Counted from the first letter of the stretch, positions 9,453-21,590 are shown. The stretch is 64,000 bases of DNA from Diaphorobacter aerolatus (GCF_014489535.1 NZ_CP060783.1:62001-126000), one strand, 5' to 3'. Made by a program: numbers and translations. The notes: a model not told the origin generated them from the sequence alone.

Positions 9453-10734
9453 TCAGACGGCGGCGAGTGCCTGGTCGAGATCTTCGAGAAGATCGTCGAT
9501 GTGTTCGATGCCCACCGACAGGCGCACCATGCCTTCGGTCACCCCGGCCTTTGCGAGTTCGGCGGCGTCGAGTTGCCGGTGCGTGGTCGAGGCGGGATGT
9601 GTGGCAAGAGACTTTGCATCGCCGATGTTCACGAGGCGCGTGAACAGCTTGAGCGCATCGAGAAAGCGCGCACCGGCGGCACGTGCATCCTCGCCCGACG
9701 ACTTGAGGCTGAACGACAGAATGCCCGAAGCGCGGCCACCCGATTGCTTTTGCACGATGGCGTGATCGGGGTGATCCTTGAGGCCCGCGTAGCGCACCCA
9801 TTCGATCTTGGGATGCTTTTGCAGCGTCTCGGCGATCTTCTGCGTGTTCTCGCAGATGCGGTCCATGCGCAGCGCGAGCGTTTCAATGCCTTGAAGAATC
9901 TGAAAGGCGTTCTGCGGCGAAAGGGCCGCACCCATGTTGCGCAGTGGCACCACGCGTGCACGGCCAATGTAGGCGGCCGGGCCGAGGGCTTCGGTGTAGA
10001 CCACGCCGTGGTAGCTCACATCGGGCTCGTTCAGGCGTTTGAAACGCGCCTTGTGCTCGGCCCAGGGGAATTTGCCGCTGTCCACGATGGCCCCACCCAC
10101 GCTCGTGCCGTGGCCGCCGAGATACTTGGTGAGCGAATGCACGACGATGTCCGCACCATGCTCGATCGGTCGCAGCAGATAGGGGCTGGGCACCGTGTTG
10201 TCGACGATCAGCGGCACGCCGTGCTGGTGTGCAACGTCGGCAAGCGCGCGGATGTCGGTCACGTTGCCGAGCGGGTTGCCGATGGACTCGATGAAGACCG
10301 CCTTGGTCCTCGCGTCGATCAGCTTGCCGAAGCTCGCCGGATCGCGCGCATCGGCAAAGCGCACCTCGATGCCTTGCTGCGGAAAGGTGTGCGCAAACAG
10401 GTTGTAGGTGCCGCCATAGAGCGTGCTCGCCGAGACGATGTTGTCGCCAGCCTCGGCAATCGTCTGGATCGCATAGCTGATCGCGGCCATCCCCGATGCC
10501 ACGGCCAATGCCGCAATGCCGCCTTCGAGCGCTGCCACGCGCTTTTCCAGCACGTCGGTGGTCGGGTTCATGATGCGCGTGTAGATATTGCCCGGCACCT
10601 TCAGATCGAACAGATCTGCTCCATGTTGCGCGCTGTCGAACGCGTAGGCGACCGTTTGATAGATCGGCACGGCCACCGACTTGGTGGTGGATCGGGGAAT
10701 AACCGGCGTGAACGGCAAGGGTTTCGATGCGCAT
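9453..10734 (-). CDS. metY: O-acetylhomoserine sulfhydrylase MetY (frameshifted near N-terminus)
   Basis: PLP enzyme that forms homocysteine from O-acetylhomoserine and sulfide; about 427 residues after repair. The PLP lysine lies in [16 protein letters not shown], and substrate-binding motifs [13 protein letters not shown] and [10 protein letters not shown] are present. The true start is the ATG at 10732-10734 ([14 protein letters not shown]). The body continues two frames away as [21 protein letters not shown]. Two bases are missing between about 10686 and 10697, in C runs on the coding strand; restoring them gives the usual YSPDPTTKS. It is convergent with egtB. This is probably a sequence error, not inactivation. 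Confidence 0.87.
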
Positions 10735-10945
10735 GGTGCAGGGTCTCCGCAAAGATGAACGAACGATGGAGCAATGAAGCAAGCAAGGGAAAGGGGCGAT
10801 CAGTATCCACTACGCGCGTCGGCGCATGGCGCGCACTCCCTCCAAGTGAATGCAGTGCGCAGATTCTGACCGCTGCGCGCGATGCGGCTAACGACGTATT
10901 CGCTATGAGTTTATTTGCCGCGCCGATGTCGCGGCTCATACGCGT

Positions 10946-11629
10946 TCAGGAGCCGTCGGTAGGCGTCGTCCATGGCGTCGCTGCGTCAGGCCGTGGAGCG
11001 CTCTGTGGCTGTGGCGGCGGCGGCGGTTGTTTTGCCTCCCACGCCGCGAGTGCCGCGTAGACCATCGCCGGAGCATGCGCATCATTGGCCGCATAGCGGC
11101 GCTGGCTGTCGCTCAGTTGCTCGTTCGACCAGTTGGAGGTAGTCACGCGTTTGGACTTGCGCAGGCTTTGCCCGAGCACCAGCGCAATCGCGGCGCGTAC
11201 CCCGGTCGACGATCCGAAACCATGGCGTTTGAACACGCGGTCGAGATCCAGCACGTTCTGCATTTCCACTTGCAGTCGGCCCTGCAACTGGTGACGGTCG
11301 TTGTCGAGACCAAAGCCCACCTTGGTGATCTGCGCGTTGCCCAGCACCTCGCGGGTCAGCGCAAATGTCTGTGGATACTGCATTTGCAGAAGCCAGGCGT
11401 CGGTGCACGTGGCGAACTGCACGAGATGCGGCCCGGTGTCCTTGGCGCCCGCCTGGAACAGCGGCTTGCTTTCGGTATCAAAGCCCAGCACCCTGGCCTG
11501 GAGCAGGGCGGTGCGCGCATGCTCGAAATCGTCGCCCGAGACTGGCACGTGAATCGCGGAATCGGGCAGCGCCGCAAACGGCGGCAGCAGCGCGGATTCG
11601 TCCTTGGTCGGAGCTTTGCGGCGCGACAT
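10946..11629 (-). CDS. 3'-5' exonuclease domain protein (RNase D-like, DEDDy)
   Basis: 227-residue protein with a single DEDD nuclease domain. ExoI motif VLGFDTESKP (about residue 48), ExoII KVGFGLDNDRHQL (about 103) and ExoIII with the Tyr form DSQRRYAANDAHA (about 180) are all visible. There is no HRDC domain, so it is shorter than RNase D. The C-terminus is Pro-rich and low complexity. The role could be RNA or DNA end trimming; stand-alone members are poorly characterised. It lies about 10 bp upstream of a U32 peptidase-type gene running in the opposite order on the same strand. Confidence 0.82.
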   Translation of the reverse strand: MSRRKAPTKDESALLPPFAALPDSAIHVPVSGDDFEHARTALLQARVLGFDTESKPLFQAGAKDTGPHLVQFATCTDAWLLQMQYPQTFALTREVLGNAQITKVGFGLDNDRHQLQGRLQVEMQNVLDLDRVFKRHGFGSSTGVRAAIALVLGQSLRKSKRVTTSNWSNEQLSDSQRRYAANDAHAPAMVYAALAAWEAKQPPPPPQPQSAPRPDAATPWTTPTDGS

Positions 11630-11643
11630 GCAGGATCGATCGG

Positions 11644-13652
11644 TCAGTGGCCGGTGCTGCTACGCGCGGGGCGCGTGCGGTAGAACTGCATCGGATGCTC
11701 CTGCATTTCGCGGGCATGCTGGTTCATCACCGAGCGCTTGATCTTGCCCACGACGTGCATCTCGCAGGGCTTGCAATCAAAGCGCAACGTGAGCTTTTCC
11801 TTGCCGTTGATGAGTTGCAGCGGCTCGGCCTTGATCGTGCCCTTCACGCCGATCACGCCCTTGGCCTGCTTGGGGCACAGGCTCATCGAGAAGCGCACGC
11901 AGTGCTTGGTGATCATCAGGCTGACTTCGCCTTCTTCTTCCTTGCTCTCGTACGCGGCATCGATCACCTTGACGCCGTGCTTCACGTAGAAGTCGTGCGC
12001 CTTCTGGTTGAACACGTTGGCGAGATAGCTGAGCGTGTCTTCCGGGAACGGAACCGGTGGCTCGACCGGCGTGGCGCGCGGCAGTCGCACAAAGCCCGTC
12101 TCGCGCGCCGATTCGAGCGAGGCGAGCGCGTCGCGGCGCAACTGGTTGAGCACGGATGCCGGTACAAACCAGGGCTGCGACAGATTCAGTGCAATGTCGT
12201 GCGCGGCGAAATGCGTCGCGCCAAAGCGGCCCAGTTGCTCGCGCAGTGTGGCCTCGGCCCTGGCAGCGTCGGTCGCTGGCTGATGTTCATGGTCGATTTC
12301 CGCGTTGCCGACAAAGCCATCCTCATCGGTCAGCAACAGCGCGAAGCCGCTCGCTGTCTGCTTGAACTCGGCCCACAGACCGATGCGCCGGTCGCTCGAT
12401 TTTTTCTCCAGTGTGCGCACCCAGTCCATGTCGCGATTGCGGTTGATTTCGAGGCCCTTGCGCAGGTCCTTGAATTCCGAAATCTCGTTCTTCGGGAACA
12501 CGCGCCACACGCCTTTCCTGGCGTGCACGCATTCGGCGCGATTGATGTGCACGCCCACGAGTTCCTTTTGCAGGTCGTAGTAGCACAGGCCGTCGCCGTT
12601 GTGCAGCTCGGTGGCCTTGTCCGAGGTCTCGAGTTCAAACCACTTGTCGCCCACTTGCGTGACCCAGCCGATGGCGCGGCCCGGTGTCTTCGGAGTATCG
12701 AAGGCGCCGATGTCGTCCTGACGGCCATTCACGAAGTAGTCGGTGAACTCGCGATTGAAGTTCTGGTCGGGGTCGGGCTCGAAGGTGAAAGTCGTGCGAC
12801 CAGACGAAGAGCGTGCCAGCGGGCATCGGAAAATTCCCGCTCTTCGATGATGCCGTCGAGCAGCTTGCGGTAGTGGGCCGTGATGTTCTTCACGTAACCC
12901 ATGTCCTTGTAGCGGCCCTCGATTTTGAAGCTGCGCACGCCGGCGTCGATCAGCGCACGCAGGTTGTCGCTCTGGTTGTTGTCCTTCATCGACAGCACAT
13001 GCTTTTCGTGCGCGATGATGCGCCCGCTCTGATCGGTCACCTCATAGGGCAGTCGGCAGGCCTGGTTGCAATCACCCCGATTGGCGCTGCAGCCCGTGTG
13101 CGCATGGCTGATGAAGCACTGGCCGGAATACGCGACGCAGAGCGCGCCGTGCACGAAGAATTCGATGGTGGTGCGATTCGGGTCGGTCGCCTCGCGCACG
13201 GCCCGGATCTGTTCGAGATCGAGTTCGCGCGCAATCACGATCTGCGACAGGCCCGCGTCCTGTAGAAAACGCGCCTTCTCGGGTGTGCGGATGTCGGTCT
13301 GCGTGGAGGCATGCAACTGAATGGGCGGCAGATCGAGTTCGAGCAGGCCCATGTCCTGGATGATCAGCGCGTCCGCACCGGCTTCATGGATCTGCCACGC
13401 CATCTGGCGCGCGCCCTCGAGTTCGTCGTCGCGCAGGATCGTGTTCAGCGTGATGAAGATGCGGCTGCCAAAACGGTGCGCATGCCGGATCAACCGCTCC
13501 AGATCGCGAATGTCGTTGCCCGCCGTCGCGCGCGCGCCAAAGGCCGGCCCGCCGATGTAGACGGCATCCGCGCCATGGTTGATGGCTTCGATTCCGATAT
13601 CGGCATCACGCGCCGGGGAGAGCAGTTCGAGCTGGTGGGGCAGGAGAGACAT
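11644..13652 (-). CDS. U32 family peptidase / hydroxylation-type protein, YegQ-like (frameshifted)
   Basis: The N-terminal part is a clear U32 domain: PHQLELLSPARDADIGIEAI, then TRTTIEFFVHG-type and YSGQCFISHAHTGCSANRGD with NQACRLPYEV, which are the conserved U32 signature cysteines. U32 proteins include collagenase-like peptidases and RNA or ubiquinone hydroxylation factors (TrhP, RlhA, UbiU). The frame breaks at about 12815, after SDARWHA. One added base restores SSSGRTTFTFEPDPDQNFN, joining a roughly 360-residue C-terminal region that ends near 11644. The joint product is about 669 residues, longer than E. coli YegQ. TrhP-type tRNA hydroxylation is possible but not proven. Confidence 0.75.
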
Positions 13653-13712
13653 AAGTGCGCGATTATCTCAGGATGGTGCCGTGTCTGCCCGTAATCGGTG
13701 ATTGGCGTGTGT

Positions 13713-14449
13713 TCAGGCTCTGGACTGAAGGTGCGCGGAAACACCACGGGCTCGCCGCGATCGGCGAGCCGGTACCCCATCGCCGGGCGGTTCGACGTGC
13801 CCTCGACATGACCTGCCTCGACGAGAAATTGCGCCGACATCATGCGCGTGCGAAAGCCGCTTTTGTCCACGGGCCGCCCGAGCACGACTTCGTAGACCTG
13901 CTGCAACTGGGGCAGCGTGAATGGCTCGGGGAGCAAAAAAGCCGGCAACGAGGTGTATTCGACCTTGGCACGCAGCCGTTCGACAGCCGTCTGCAAAATC
14001 TCACCGTGATCAAATGCCAGCGCGGGCTGCGCAAGCAGGCCATCGACCGCAAACCAGGCCACGTCCGCCGCATTCGCACCCTTGGCGAGCTCGATATCAG
14101 CGCTTGGAATCAGCGCAAAGTAGACATGCGTGGCCGACCAGCCGCGCGGATCCCGCGATTGGCCGCCCCAGCTCCCGAGCTGCTCCAGATACGGGCTGGC
14201 GACTCCGGTTTTTTCCTTGAGCTTGCGGCGCGCGCAGGCCTCCAGATCCACGTCCACGGCCACATCGACAAACCCGCCCGGCAGCGCCCACAGCCCGGGA
14301 AACGGCTCATTGCCGTTCCTTGGGCGCTGCACCAGCAACACCTGCAACAGCCCATCCACAACCGAGAAGATCACCAGATCCACGGTCGTGAACGGGCGAG
14401 GAAAGTCGGGCACGGCGACGGTTTTGGCGTGATCGGCGGTGACGGGCAT
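13713..14449 (-). CDS. Nudix-fold transcriptional regulator, NrtR-like (3' frameshift)
   Basis: The N-terminal Nudix domain contains GLWALPGGFVDVAVDVDLEACARRKLKEKTG; the catalytic box (GX5EX7REUXEEXGU) is degenerate with few acidic residues, as in regulators that bind rather than cleave ADP-ribose. The C-terminal winged-helix region reads PFTLPQLQQVYEVVLGRPVD ... GFRTRMMSAQFL, typical of NrtR regulators of NAD metabolism. Without repair the frame runs on into the U32 gene. Adding one C at about 13721 gives the expected end VVFPRTFSPRA and a TGA at 13713. It is divergent from an ADP-ribosylglycohydrolase gene with palindromes between. The start is uncertain (no strong ribosome site). Confidence 0.72.
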
Positions 14450-14478
14450 GCAGCAGGTGTTGACTGGAATTTGAAGCG

Positions 14479-14493
14479 GTTGTATTGTACAAC
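14479..14493. promoter_or_regulatory. Palindrome GTTGTA-N3-TACAAC, putative Nudix-regulator operator
   Basis: Perfect 6-bp arms with a 3-base spacer, in the intergenic region between the NrtR-like gene and the ADP-ribosylglycohydrolase. Placement about 30 bp upstream of the regulator start suits autoregulation. Binding by the neighbouring regulator is inference. Confidence 0.55.
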
Positions 14494-14500
14494 TTGATTG

Positions 14501-14519
14501 AAGTTGTCTTGGGCAACTT
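14501..14519. promoter_or_regulatory. Palindrome AAGTTG-N7-CAACTT, second putative operator
   Basis: Perfect 6-bp arms, 22 bp centre-to-centre spacing from the neighbouring GTTGTA palindrome (about two helical turns). The half-site GTTG is shared by both sites, which suggests cooperative binding of the same dimeric regulator between divergent promoters. Confidence 0.5.
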
Positions 14520-14578
14520 TTGCTTGAAATGCAATTGAACGCATTGAAAATAAAACGAAATCGCATAGGACCGACAGG

Positions 14579-15516
14579 ATGACCATGAGCCAGAACGAAG
14601 AAAGATGGGATCGCTTTCAAGGTGCATTGCTCGGCCTGGCCTGCGGCGATGCGGTTGGCACCACGCTGGAGTTTCAGCCGCGTGGCAGCTTCACGCCCTT
14701 GGTCGACATGGTCGGCGGAGGGCCGTTTTCGCTCAAGCCGGGGCAATGGACTGACGACACTTCCATGGCGCTCTGCCTGGCCGAAAGTCTGATCAGACGC
14801 GGCGCATGCGATCCGCAGGATCAGATGACACGCTACGCGAACTGGTACCTGCATGGGTATTGGAGCTCCACGGGTGAGTGCTTCGACATTGGTATCGCCA
14901 CGCGGACTTCGGTGGAGCAATTTCTGCGGACCGGCGACCCGCTCGCCGGAAGTTCCGACCCGCGCAGTGCAGGAAACGGTTCGCTGATGCGACTTGCGCC
15001 TGTGGCCATGCGCTATTGCGGAAACGAGGCGTTGTTGCAGGAAATGGCGGCACTCAGTTCGCGCACCACGCACGGCGCGGCTGAATGCCTGGACGCGTGC
15101 CGATTGTTCTCCGTCGCGCTGGACCGCGCGCTGCGTGGGGGCGACAAGCAACAAGTGCTTGGTTTGGCGGATTTGCAGTTCTCAAGCCCGAAGATTCAGC
15201 AGATTGCGCAAGGCGCCTATCTCGCGAAAGACCGTGATCAGATTCGCGGATCGGGCTATGTGGCTGAGAGTCTGGAAGCGGCGCTTTGGTGTTTTGCGCG
15301 CAGCAACAGTTGCTGGGAGGCGGTTCTCGAGGCAGCAAACCTGGGAGACGACGCGGACACCACGGCTGCCATCACCGGTCAGCTTGCGGGAGCCTTTTGG
15401 GAGCATCCGGGTTGCCTTCGACATGGGTGGCGCGCTTGCACATGTCCGACGACATTCGTGATCTGGCGTCGCAGTTGTTCAATGCGAATCTGGCCGACGC
15501 TGCCATCACTCGCTGA
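14579..15516 (+). CDS. ADP-ribosylglycohydrolase (DraG/ARH family, frameshifted)
   Basis: Cytoplasmic Mg-dependent hydrolase removing ADP-ribose from protein or nucleic-acid targets; about 312 residues after repair. Metal-site motifs are complete: GLACGDAVGTTLEF near residue 17, GQWTDDTSMALCL near 57 and GDDADTTAAITGQLAGA near 257. The frame breaks at about 15401, within TTTTGGGAGC. One added G restores the family ending AFWGASGLPSTWVARL followed by HMSDDIRDLASQLF. It is divergent from a NrtR-like regulator; glycohydrolases of this family are known members of NrtR regulons, so it is probably controlled by it. The cognate ADP-ribosyltransferase was not seen here. Confidence 0.85.
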
Positions 15517-15585
15517 CATACACCTTCCATCCCGATCCGCTTGCGCTACAGTGAGCAACCTTGTGTGAAGAGTGGAACTGCGAAC

Positions 15586-15828
15586 ATGCGTTTTGGAATC
15601 GGTTTGATCGGGCTTCTCGTTGCGCTTGCCATCGTTGCCGTGCTCGCAAAGAAGCAGGTCGCCGCGACCAGGGTATCCGTGCCGGTGCAACAGTCGGCGC
15701 CCGTCGATGGTGCAAGCGCGCCGAAGAACGCGCGTGAGCAGAGCCAGCAGATTCAGGAGCAATTCAAGCAGCAGCTTGATTCCGCCATGCAGCAGCAACA
15801 GGAGCGCATCGACAAGGAAGCGCCGTAG
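15586..15828 (+). CDS. Small membrane-anchored protein with Gln-rich coiled tail
   Basis: 80 residues. An N-terminal hydrophobic segment (about residues 3-22, IGLIGLLVALAIVAVLAKK) is followed by a short linker and a Gln-rich helix (EQSQQIQEQFKQQLDSAMQQ) likely to form a coiled coil. It has no recognised family. It lies 2 bp upstream of the tadA start, so the two are probably co-transcribed. It could be an inner-membrane anchor; no function is assigned. Confidence 0.6.
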   Translation: MRFGIGLIGLLVALAIVAVLAKKQVAATRVSVPVQQSAPVDGASAPKNAREQSQQIQEQFKQQLDSAMQQQQERIDKEAP

Positions 15829-15830
15829 GC

Positions 15831-17231
<1,401 letters not shown>

Positions 17232-17285
17232 TCGCGGCACGGGCCGCGGTCTTCACATTTTCGGAGCAGGTGCCGCGCGCGCCTG

Positions 17286-18313
17286 ATGACTGCCTTGGCG
17301 ACACGCAAAAAATCCCACAACGATCACGAACCTGCCCATGACGCGCATGACCAGCATGCGGCCTGCGGACATAACCACGGTTCGCAACATATCTATATTT
17401 ATTCGCCGTCGAGCGCCGTGCTGGACAAGGCGGCGTTTCGCCGTGGTGTCGCGCGCCTGAAGGCCATGGGTCATGAAGTCGAGATCGACCAGGATGCGCT
17501 GGCACGCAGCACGCGCTTCGCGGGCGATGACGAAACCCGGCTTGCCGCCATTCATCGCGCGGCGGCCAGTGGTGCCGACGTGGCGCTGATCTCGCGCGGC
17601 GGCTACGGCCTGTCGCGCATTCTCCCCGGGATCAAATACAAGGCCGTTGCCAAGGCGGTTGAAAAGGGCACGCGCTTCATCGGCCAAAGCGATTTCACCG
17701 CATTGCAAAACGCGCTTCTGGCGCAGACCGGCGCGACGAGCTGGTCCGGCCCCTCACTGGTGGCCGACATTGGCGTCGACGGCGAGCCCGACGACATCAT
17801 GCTCGCCTGTCTCGATGATCTGTTCACCGGCCACGGCGAAGGCAGTGGCTGGCGCATGCACCACGAAAAGCCGCTCGAGAACGGCAAGGCGGCCGTGCCC
17901 GACGTCTACTTCCAGAACGCAACGCTCTGGGGCGGCAACATGGCGATGCTGTGTTCGCTGCTCGGCACGCCATATTTCCCGCAGATCAAGGGCGGCATCC
18001 TGTTTCTGGAGGATGTGGCGGAGCATCCCTACCGCGTCGAACGCATGTTCGCGCAACTGTTGCAAGCGGGCGTGCTCAAGCACCAGAAGGCCATCGTCAT
18101 GGGCCAGTTCACCAGCTACCGCCTGGCACCGCACGACAAGGGCTACAAGATGCAGGTGGCCATCGACTGGGTGCGCTCGCAGATCAAGGCCCCGGTGCTG
18201 ACCAATCTGCCGTTCGGCCATGTGGCGACCAAGGTGCTGCTGCCGGTCGGCGCAAACGTGTCACTGTCGGTGGAAGGGCGGGATGCGCTGATTTACTGGG
18301 GCATGTGCACTGA
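17286..18313 (+). CDS. ldcA: LD-carboxypeptidase (muramoyl-tetrapeptide carboxypeptidase, S66; 3' frameshift)
   Basis: Serine peptidase of family S66 that removes D-Ala from muropeptide tetrapeptides during cell-wall recycling. The fold is shown by IYIYSPSSAV, ISRGGYGLSRILPG and the nucleophile FIGQSDFTAL, then a late GGILFLEDVAEHPYRVERM carrying the catalytic Glu. The first 35 residues form an unusual His-rich leader with eight His (SHNDHEPAHDAHDQHAACGH and following). A missing base at about 18301 turns the natural end YWGHVH-stop (at 18313) into a longer spurious tail. No signal peptide is seen, which fits a cytoplasmic recycling enzyme. Confidence 0.87.
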
Positions 18314-18365
18314 CAGCCAGTGCTCCGTCAGGCGTGCACGCGCCCCCGCTGTGGGGAGAAGCGCA

Positions 18366-19779
18366 TCACTGTGCGGACTGCATACGCTTCCAGGTCAAGG
18401 CCGCGACGATCAATTGAATGATGCCAGCGGTCAGCATTGCCGCGCGCAGCCCCTGCATGTTGCCGCCGCAGAGTTCCGAGACGGTACCAAGGACGGCGAT
18501 GCTTAGCGTCGCACCGATCATTCGCGCAACGTTGATGAGTGATGCGGCGGTGCCTGACCGAGCGGCGCTCACGGCGGCAACGGCTGCGCCGGTGAGGGGC
18601 CCGGTTGCAATGCCCATGCCAATGCCGGTGAGTGCCAGGCCTATCTCGGTTGCGAGGCTGCCATGAAGATGCATTGCGCTCACACCGATCGTCAACAGAC
18701 CTGTTGCAATCAACGCGAGGCCTGCGGTGCAGACAATGCGCTGACCCCATTTCGACTGGAGATGCCCGGAGAGCGGTGAAATGAGAAAAAACAGCAACGC
18801 GGAAGGCATGAGCGCGATTCCTGATTGCGTTGCGGAGTAGATGCCGCCACTCTGCCATGCAAGCGGCAGCAGAAAGAGCACGCCATACATCCCGAACGTC
18901 ATCGCAGCGGTGGCCATCATCGCGGCACTGAAGACGCCGTTTCGGAACAGATCGAGCGGGACGAGCGCGCGGTCGCCTTGTCGATTCTCGGTGCGCACGA
19001 ACGCCGCCAACGCAAGGACGCAGACCGCGAACGACACGAGCGCAACTCGGGCGAGTCGCGAGCCTCGATGGCTGCAAGTGCAAGGCCTCCCAGCGCCAAA
19101 GCGCTCAGCACCTGCGCCGCAGTGTCGAAGTAGCGGTCGTGGGGATCAGCGGATTCCGCAATCACCGTGACCGCAAGCACCAGTGCCAGGATGCTCAACG
19201 GAATCACCACATAGAAAATGCTGCGCCAGCCAAGCAGGTGAATGAGCACGCCGCCGAGGGTGGGCCAATGGCCATTGCAAGACCGTTGCAGGCCGCCCAG
19301 ATTCCAAGCACGCGCCCGCGTTGCGCCGGGTCTGGCCAGCTCACGCGAATAATGGCAAGCGATGCAGGAATCATCAATGCCGCGCCGATGCCTGCTATTG
19401 CGCGACCAAGGATCAGGATGTTGACGCTCGGCGCCATCGCGCAGACCAGCGAGCCGATGGTGAAGAGCCCGGCCCCTGACATGAAAATGCGCCGCCTGCC
19501 TCGGATATCGGCGAGCAATCCGCCGGTGAGCAGCAGCACGGCATAGATGAGGTTGTAGCTGTCTGCTACCCATTGCATGGCGCTCAGGCTGGCATGAAAG
19601 TAGGCGCGTATCGGCTGGATGGCGAGATTCACGATTGCCGTGTCGACTTGCGCGACCAGCACAGCAAGGCACAGAGTGAAGAGTACGAGCGGATTGCCAG
19701 CAGAGGTTTCAGAGTCCGAAGTGAGAGGTTTTGATGCCACTGTGTCTAGTAATTGCCCTGCGTTGAAACATGGGTGCAT
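18366..19779 (-). CDS. MFS drug-efflux transporter, DHA2 type (two frameshifts)
   Basis: Inner-membrane proton antiporter with about 14 predicted helices. Motif A is GGLLADIRGRRRIF, motif B lies in GRAIAGIGAALMIPASLAII and motif C-like GPTLGGVL follows. Single bases are missing at about 19262 (a C run, restoring GPTLGGVLIHLLGWRSIFY) and at about 19050 (restoring EARDSPRVALVSF). The repaired length is about 471 residues. It is divergent from a WYL-type regulator that may control it. The substrate is unknown. Confidence 0.82.
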
Positions 19780-19892
19780 TACGATTGCTTTGAGGTTCGT
19801 CCATGCTATGCAACCGGTACTGACAACGGTGTGTCAGTACTCATCACTGGGCCGGTCGATGCCTGCGTTCAATCTGAAAGACGGAGTAGGGC

Positions 19893-20615
19893 ATGCGTAA
19901 GGCGGAACGATTGTTCGAGATCATCCAGCTGCTGCGCGGGGCTGTCCAGCCAATGACGGCTGCGCAGATCGCCGAGCGGCTGGAGGTCAACGTGCGCACG
20001 CTGTATCGCGACATTGCCGCGCTTCAGGCCCAGCGTGTACCCATTGAGGGCGCACCGGGCCTCGGTTATGTACTGCGGCGTGGCTACGATTTGCCTCCGC
20101 TGATGTTCACCCAGGAAGAAGTGGATGCGATTGCCATTGGCGCGTATCTGGTGCGACGCACCGGCGACGAAAGCCTGCGTATCGCCGCGCAGGGCGTGCT
20201 CTCCAAACTGGCGAGCATCGTCTCTGATGACCAGCAAAGGCGTCTTGCCACGCCTCAGTTTTACGTCTCCGACGCAGGCGCGCGCTCCTCACCCGCCGTG
20301 GACTTGTCGCAGGTGCGCGAGGCGATACGCGCGCACGCCAAGTTGGCAATCGAATACGAGGATGAGTCCGGAAGCAAGACGCAGCGCACGATCTGGCCGA
20401 TAGCGGTGGTGTACTACGTTGAGGCAACTCTCATCGCGGCGTGGTGCGAGCTGCGGGAGGACTTTCGCCACTTTCGCACCGATCGCGTCGCTTCGCTCGT
20501 CGTGACCAAGGATTCGTTTCCCGATGAGCGCGACGCGCTGCTGCACGCGTGGCTTGAGCGCTCCTCGTTCAATCGCGGATCGCGGACGCAATCACCGCTA
20601 CACCGTATCGGCTGA
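19893..20615 (+). CDS. YafY-family HTH/WYL transcriptional regulator
   Basis: 240 residues. The N-terminal DeoR-type helix-turn-helix reads MRKAERLFEIIQLLR ... MTAAQIAERLEVNVRTLYRDI; a WYL-type sensor domain follows (IEYEDESGSKTQRTIWPIAVVYYVEATLIAAWCELREDFRHF). Such regulators respond to nucleotides or small ligands and usually control neighbouring genes; the divergent MFS transporter is the best target candidate. Its last 18 bases overlap the repaired 3' end of a LysR gene on the other strand. Confidence 0.85.
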   Translation: MRKAERLFEIIQLLRGAVQPMTAAQIAERLEVNVRTLYRDIAALQAQRVPIEGAPGLGYVLRRGYDLPPLMFTQEEVDAIAIGAYLVRRTGDESLRIAAQGVLSKLASIVSDDQQRRLATPQFYVSDAGARSSPAVDLSQVREAIRAHAKLAIEYEDESGSKTQRTIWPIAVVYYVEATLIAAWCELREDFRHFRTDRVASLVVTKDSFPDERDALLHAWLERSSFNRGSRTQSPLHRIG

Positions 20616-21490
20616 GTTGCGAGTTCTGAGTACCTGCCTCGCGCTCGCGACCACCTTATGAATCAGTGGCAGCTTCACAGATGAGCGCAGCCACATCACG
20701 CCAAACCTGCGCGACTGCGTTGCATCGGGCAGGGCAACCGGACCACGCTTTGCCCGTCGGGCAGATTGAGCGCGGTATCCGGCACCAGCGCCACGCCGAG
20801 ACCTCGATCGACCATCATTGCAATCGCGACAAGCGAGCTCAGTTCGAAGCGTTCTTGCGGCACGATGTGTGCGGCGCGCAGGTATTTGTCGACCATCTGA
20901 CCACCGCCCAGGTTGCGGTCGTAGCGGATCAGCGGCTGGTTGCGCAGCAGCTCATGCGCATCGAGATGCGCGAGTCTTTTGGGCGCGAGCAGAATCAGCG
21001 GCTCTTCACGCAGCAGCGTCCAGTCAAACGTCTTGGCGAGTGGGAAGGCGGGATACAAACACACGGCGGCGTCGATGTCCCCGTGTTGCACGGCCTCGTA
21101 GAGCTGGTCGGTGGTGGCCGATTGCAGAAACACCTTTACGTGCGGACACTGCTTGACGAAGTCCGCAAGAATGTCGGGTAGCAGGCTGTGTAGCGCCGTG
21201 TTGATGGTGCCAATCACAAGCTCGCCGCTGGTGCCATCGTTGCTGACCAGCGTGCGCGCGTGAGTCAGTTCGCGCAGCAAGGCCGGGGCGCTCTGCGTGA
21301 GGCGATGCCCCGCCGGTGTGGGCACGACGGTGCGGCCGGCGCGCGTGAGCAGCGGCGTCTTGAATTCCTTTTCCAGGATGCGCATTTGCTGCGCGACCGC
21401 GGCTGCGGTGATGTGCAGGCGGCGCGCAGCCTCGGCCATGGAGCCGGTCTCCACGACCAACATGAAGCTTTGAAGGTAGCCGGTTTCCAT
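20598..21490 (-). CDS. LysR-family transcriptional regulator (3' frameshift)
   Basis: N-terminal winged helix: YLQSFMLVVETGSMAEAARR and LHITAAAVAQQMRILEKEF. The effector domain begins near residue 90 (GELVIGTINTALHSLLPDIL). As read, the protein stops early at residue 264 (20696). Adding a base at about 20707 extends it as FGVMWLRSSVKLPLIHKVV to a TAG at 20598, giving the usual length of about 297. It is divergent from the CoA-ester lyase/Bug/CoA-transferase cluster and is the obvious candidate activator, with the 100-bp gap 21491-21590 holding the shared promoter region. Confidence 0.87.
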
Positions 21491-21590
21491 TCAAGACCCT
21501 CAGGGTTTACGCGCAGAAGATATTTTCTCTTGTGTCTGAACGAATGATAGCTATGCCATTCAATGCCCGCGCTGAACCCACAATGCAGGC

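Noticed and set aside
13490..15154. A 554-codon minus-strand frame including the Nudix regulator
   Set aside because: Its beginning is antisense to the ADP-ribosylglycohydrolase and its end overlaps the U32 gene; only the middle is real.
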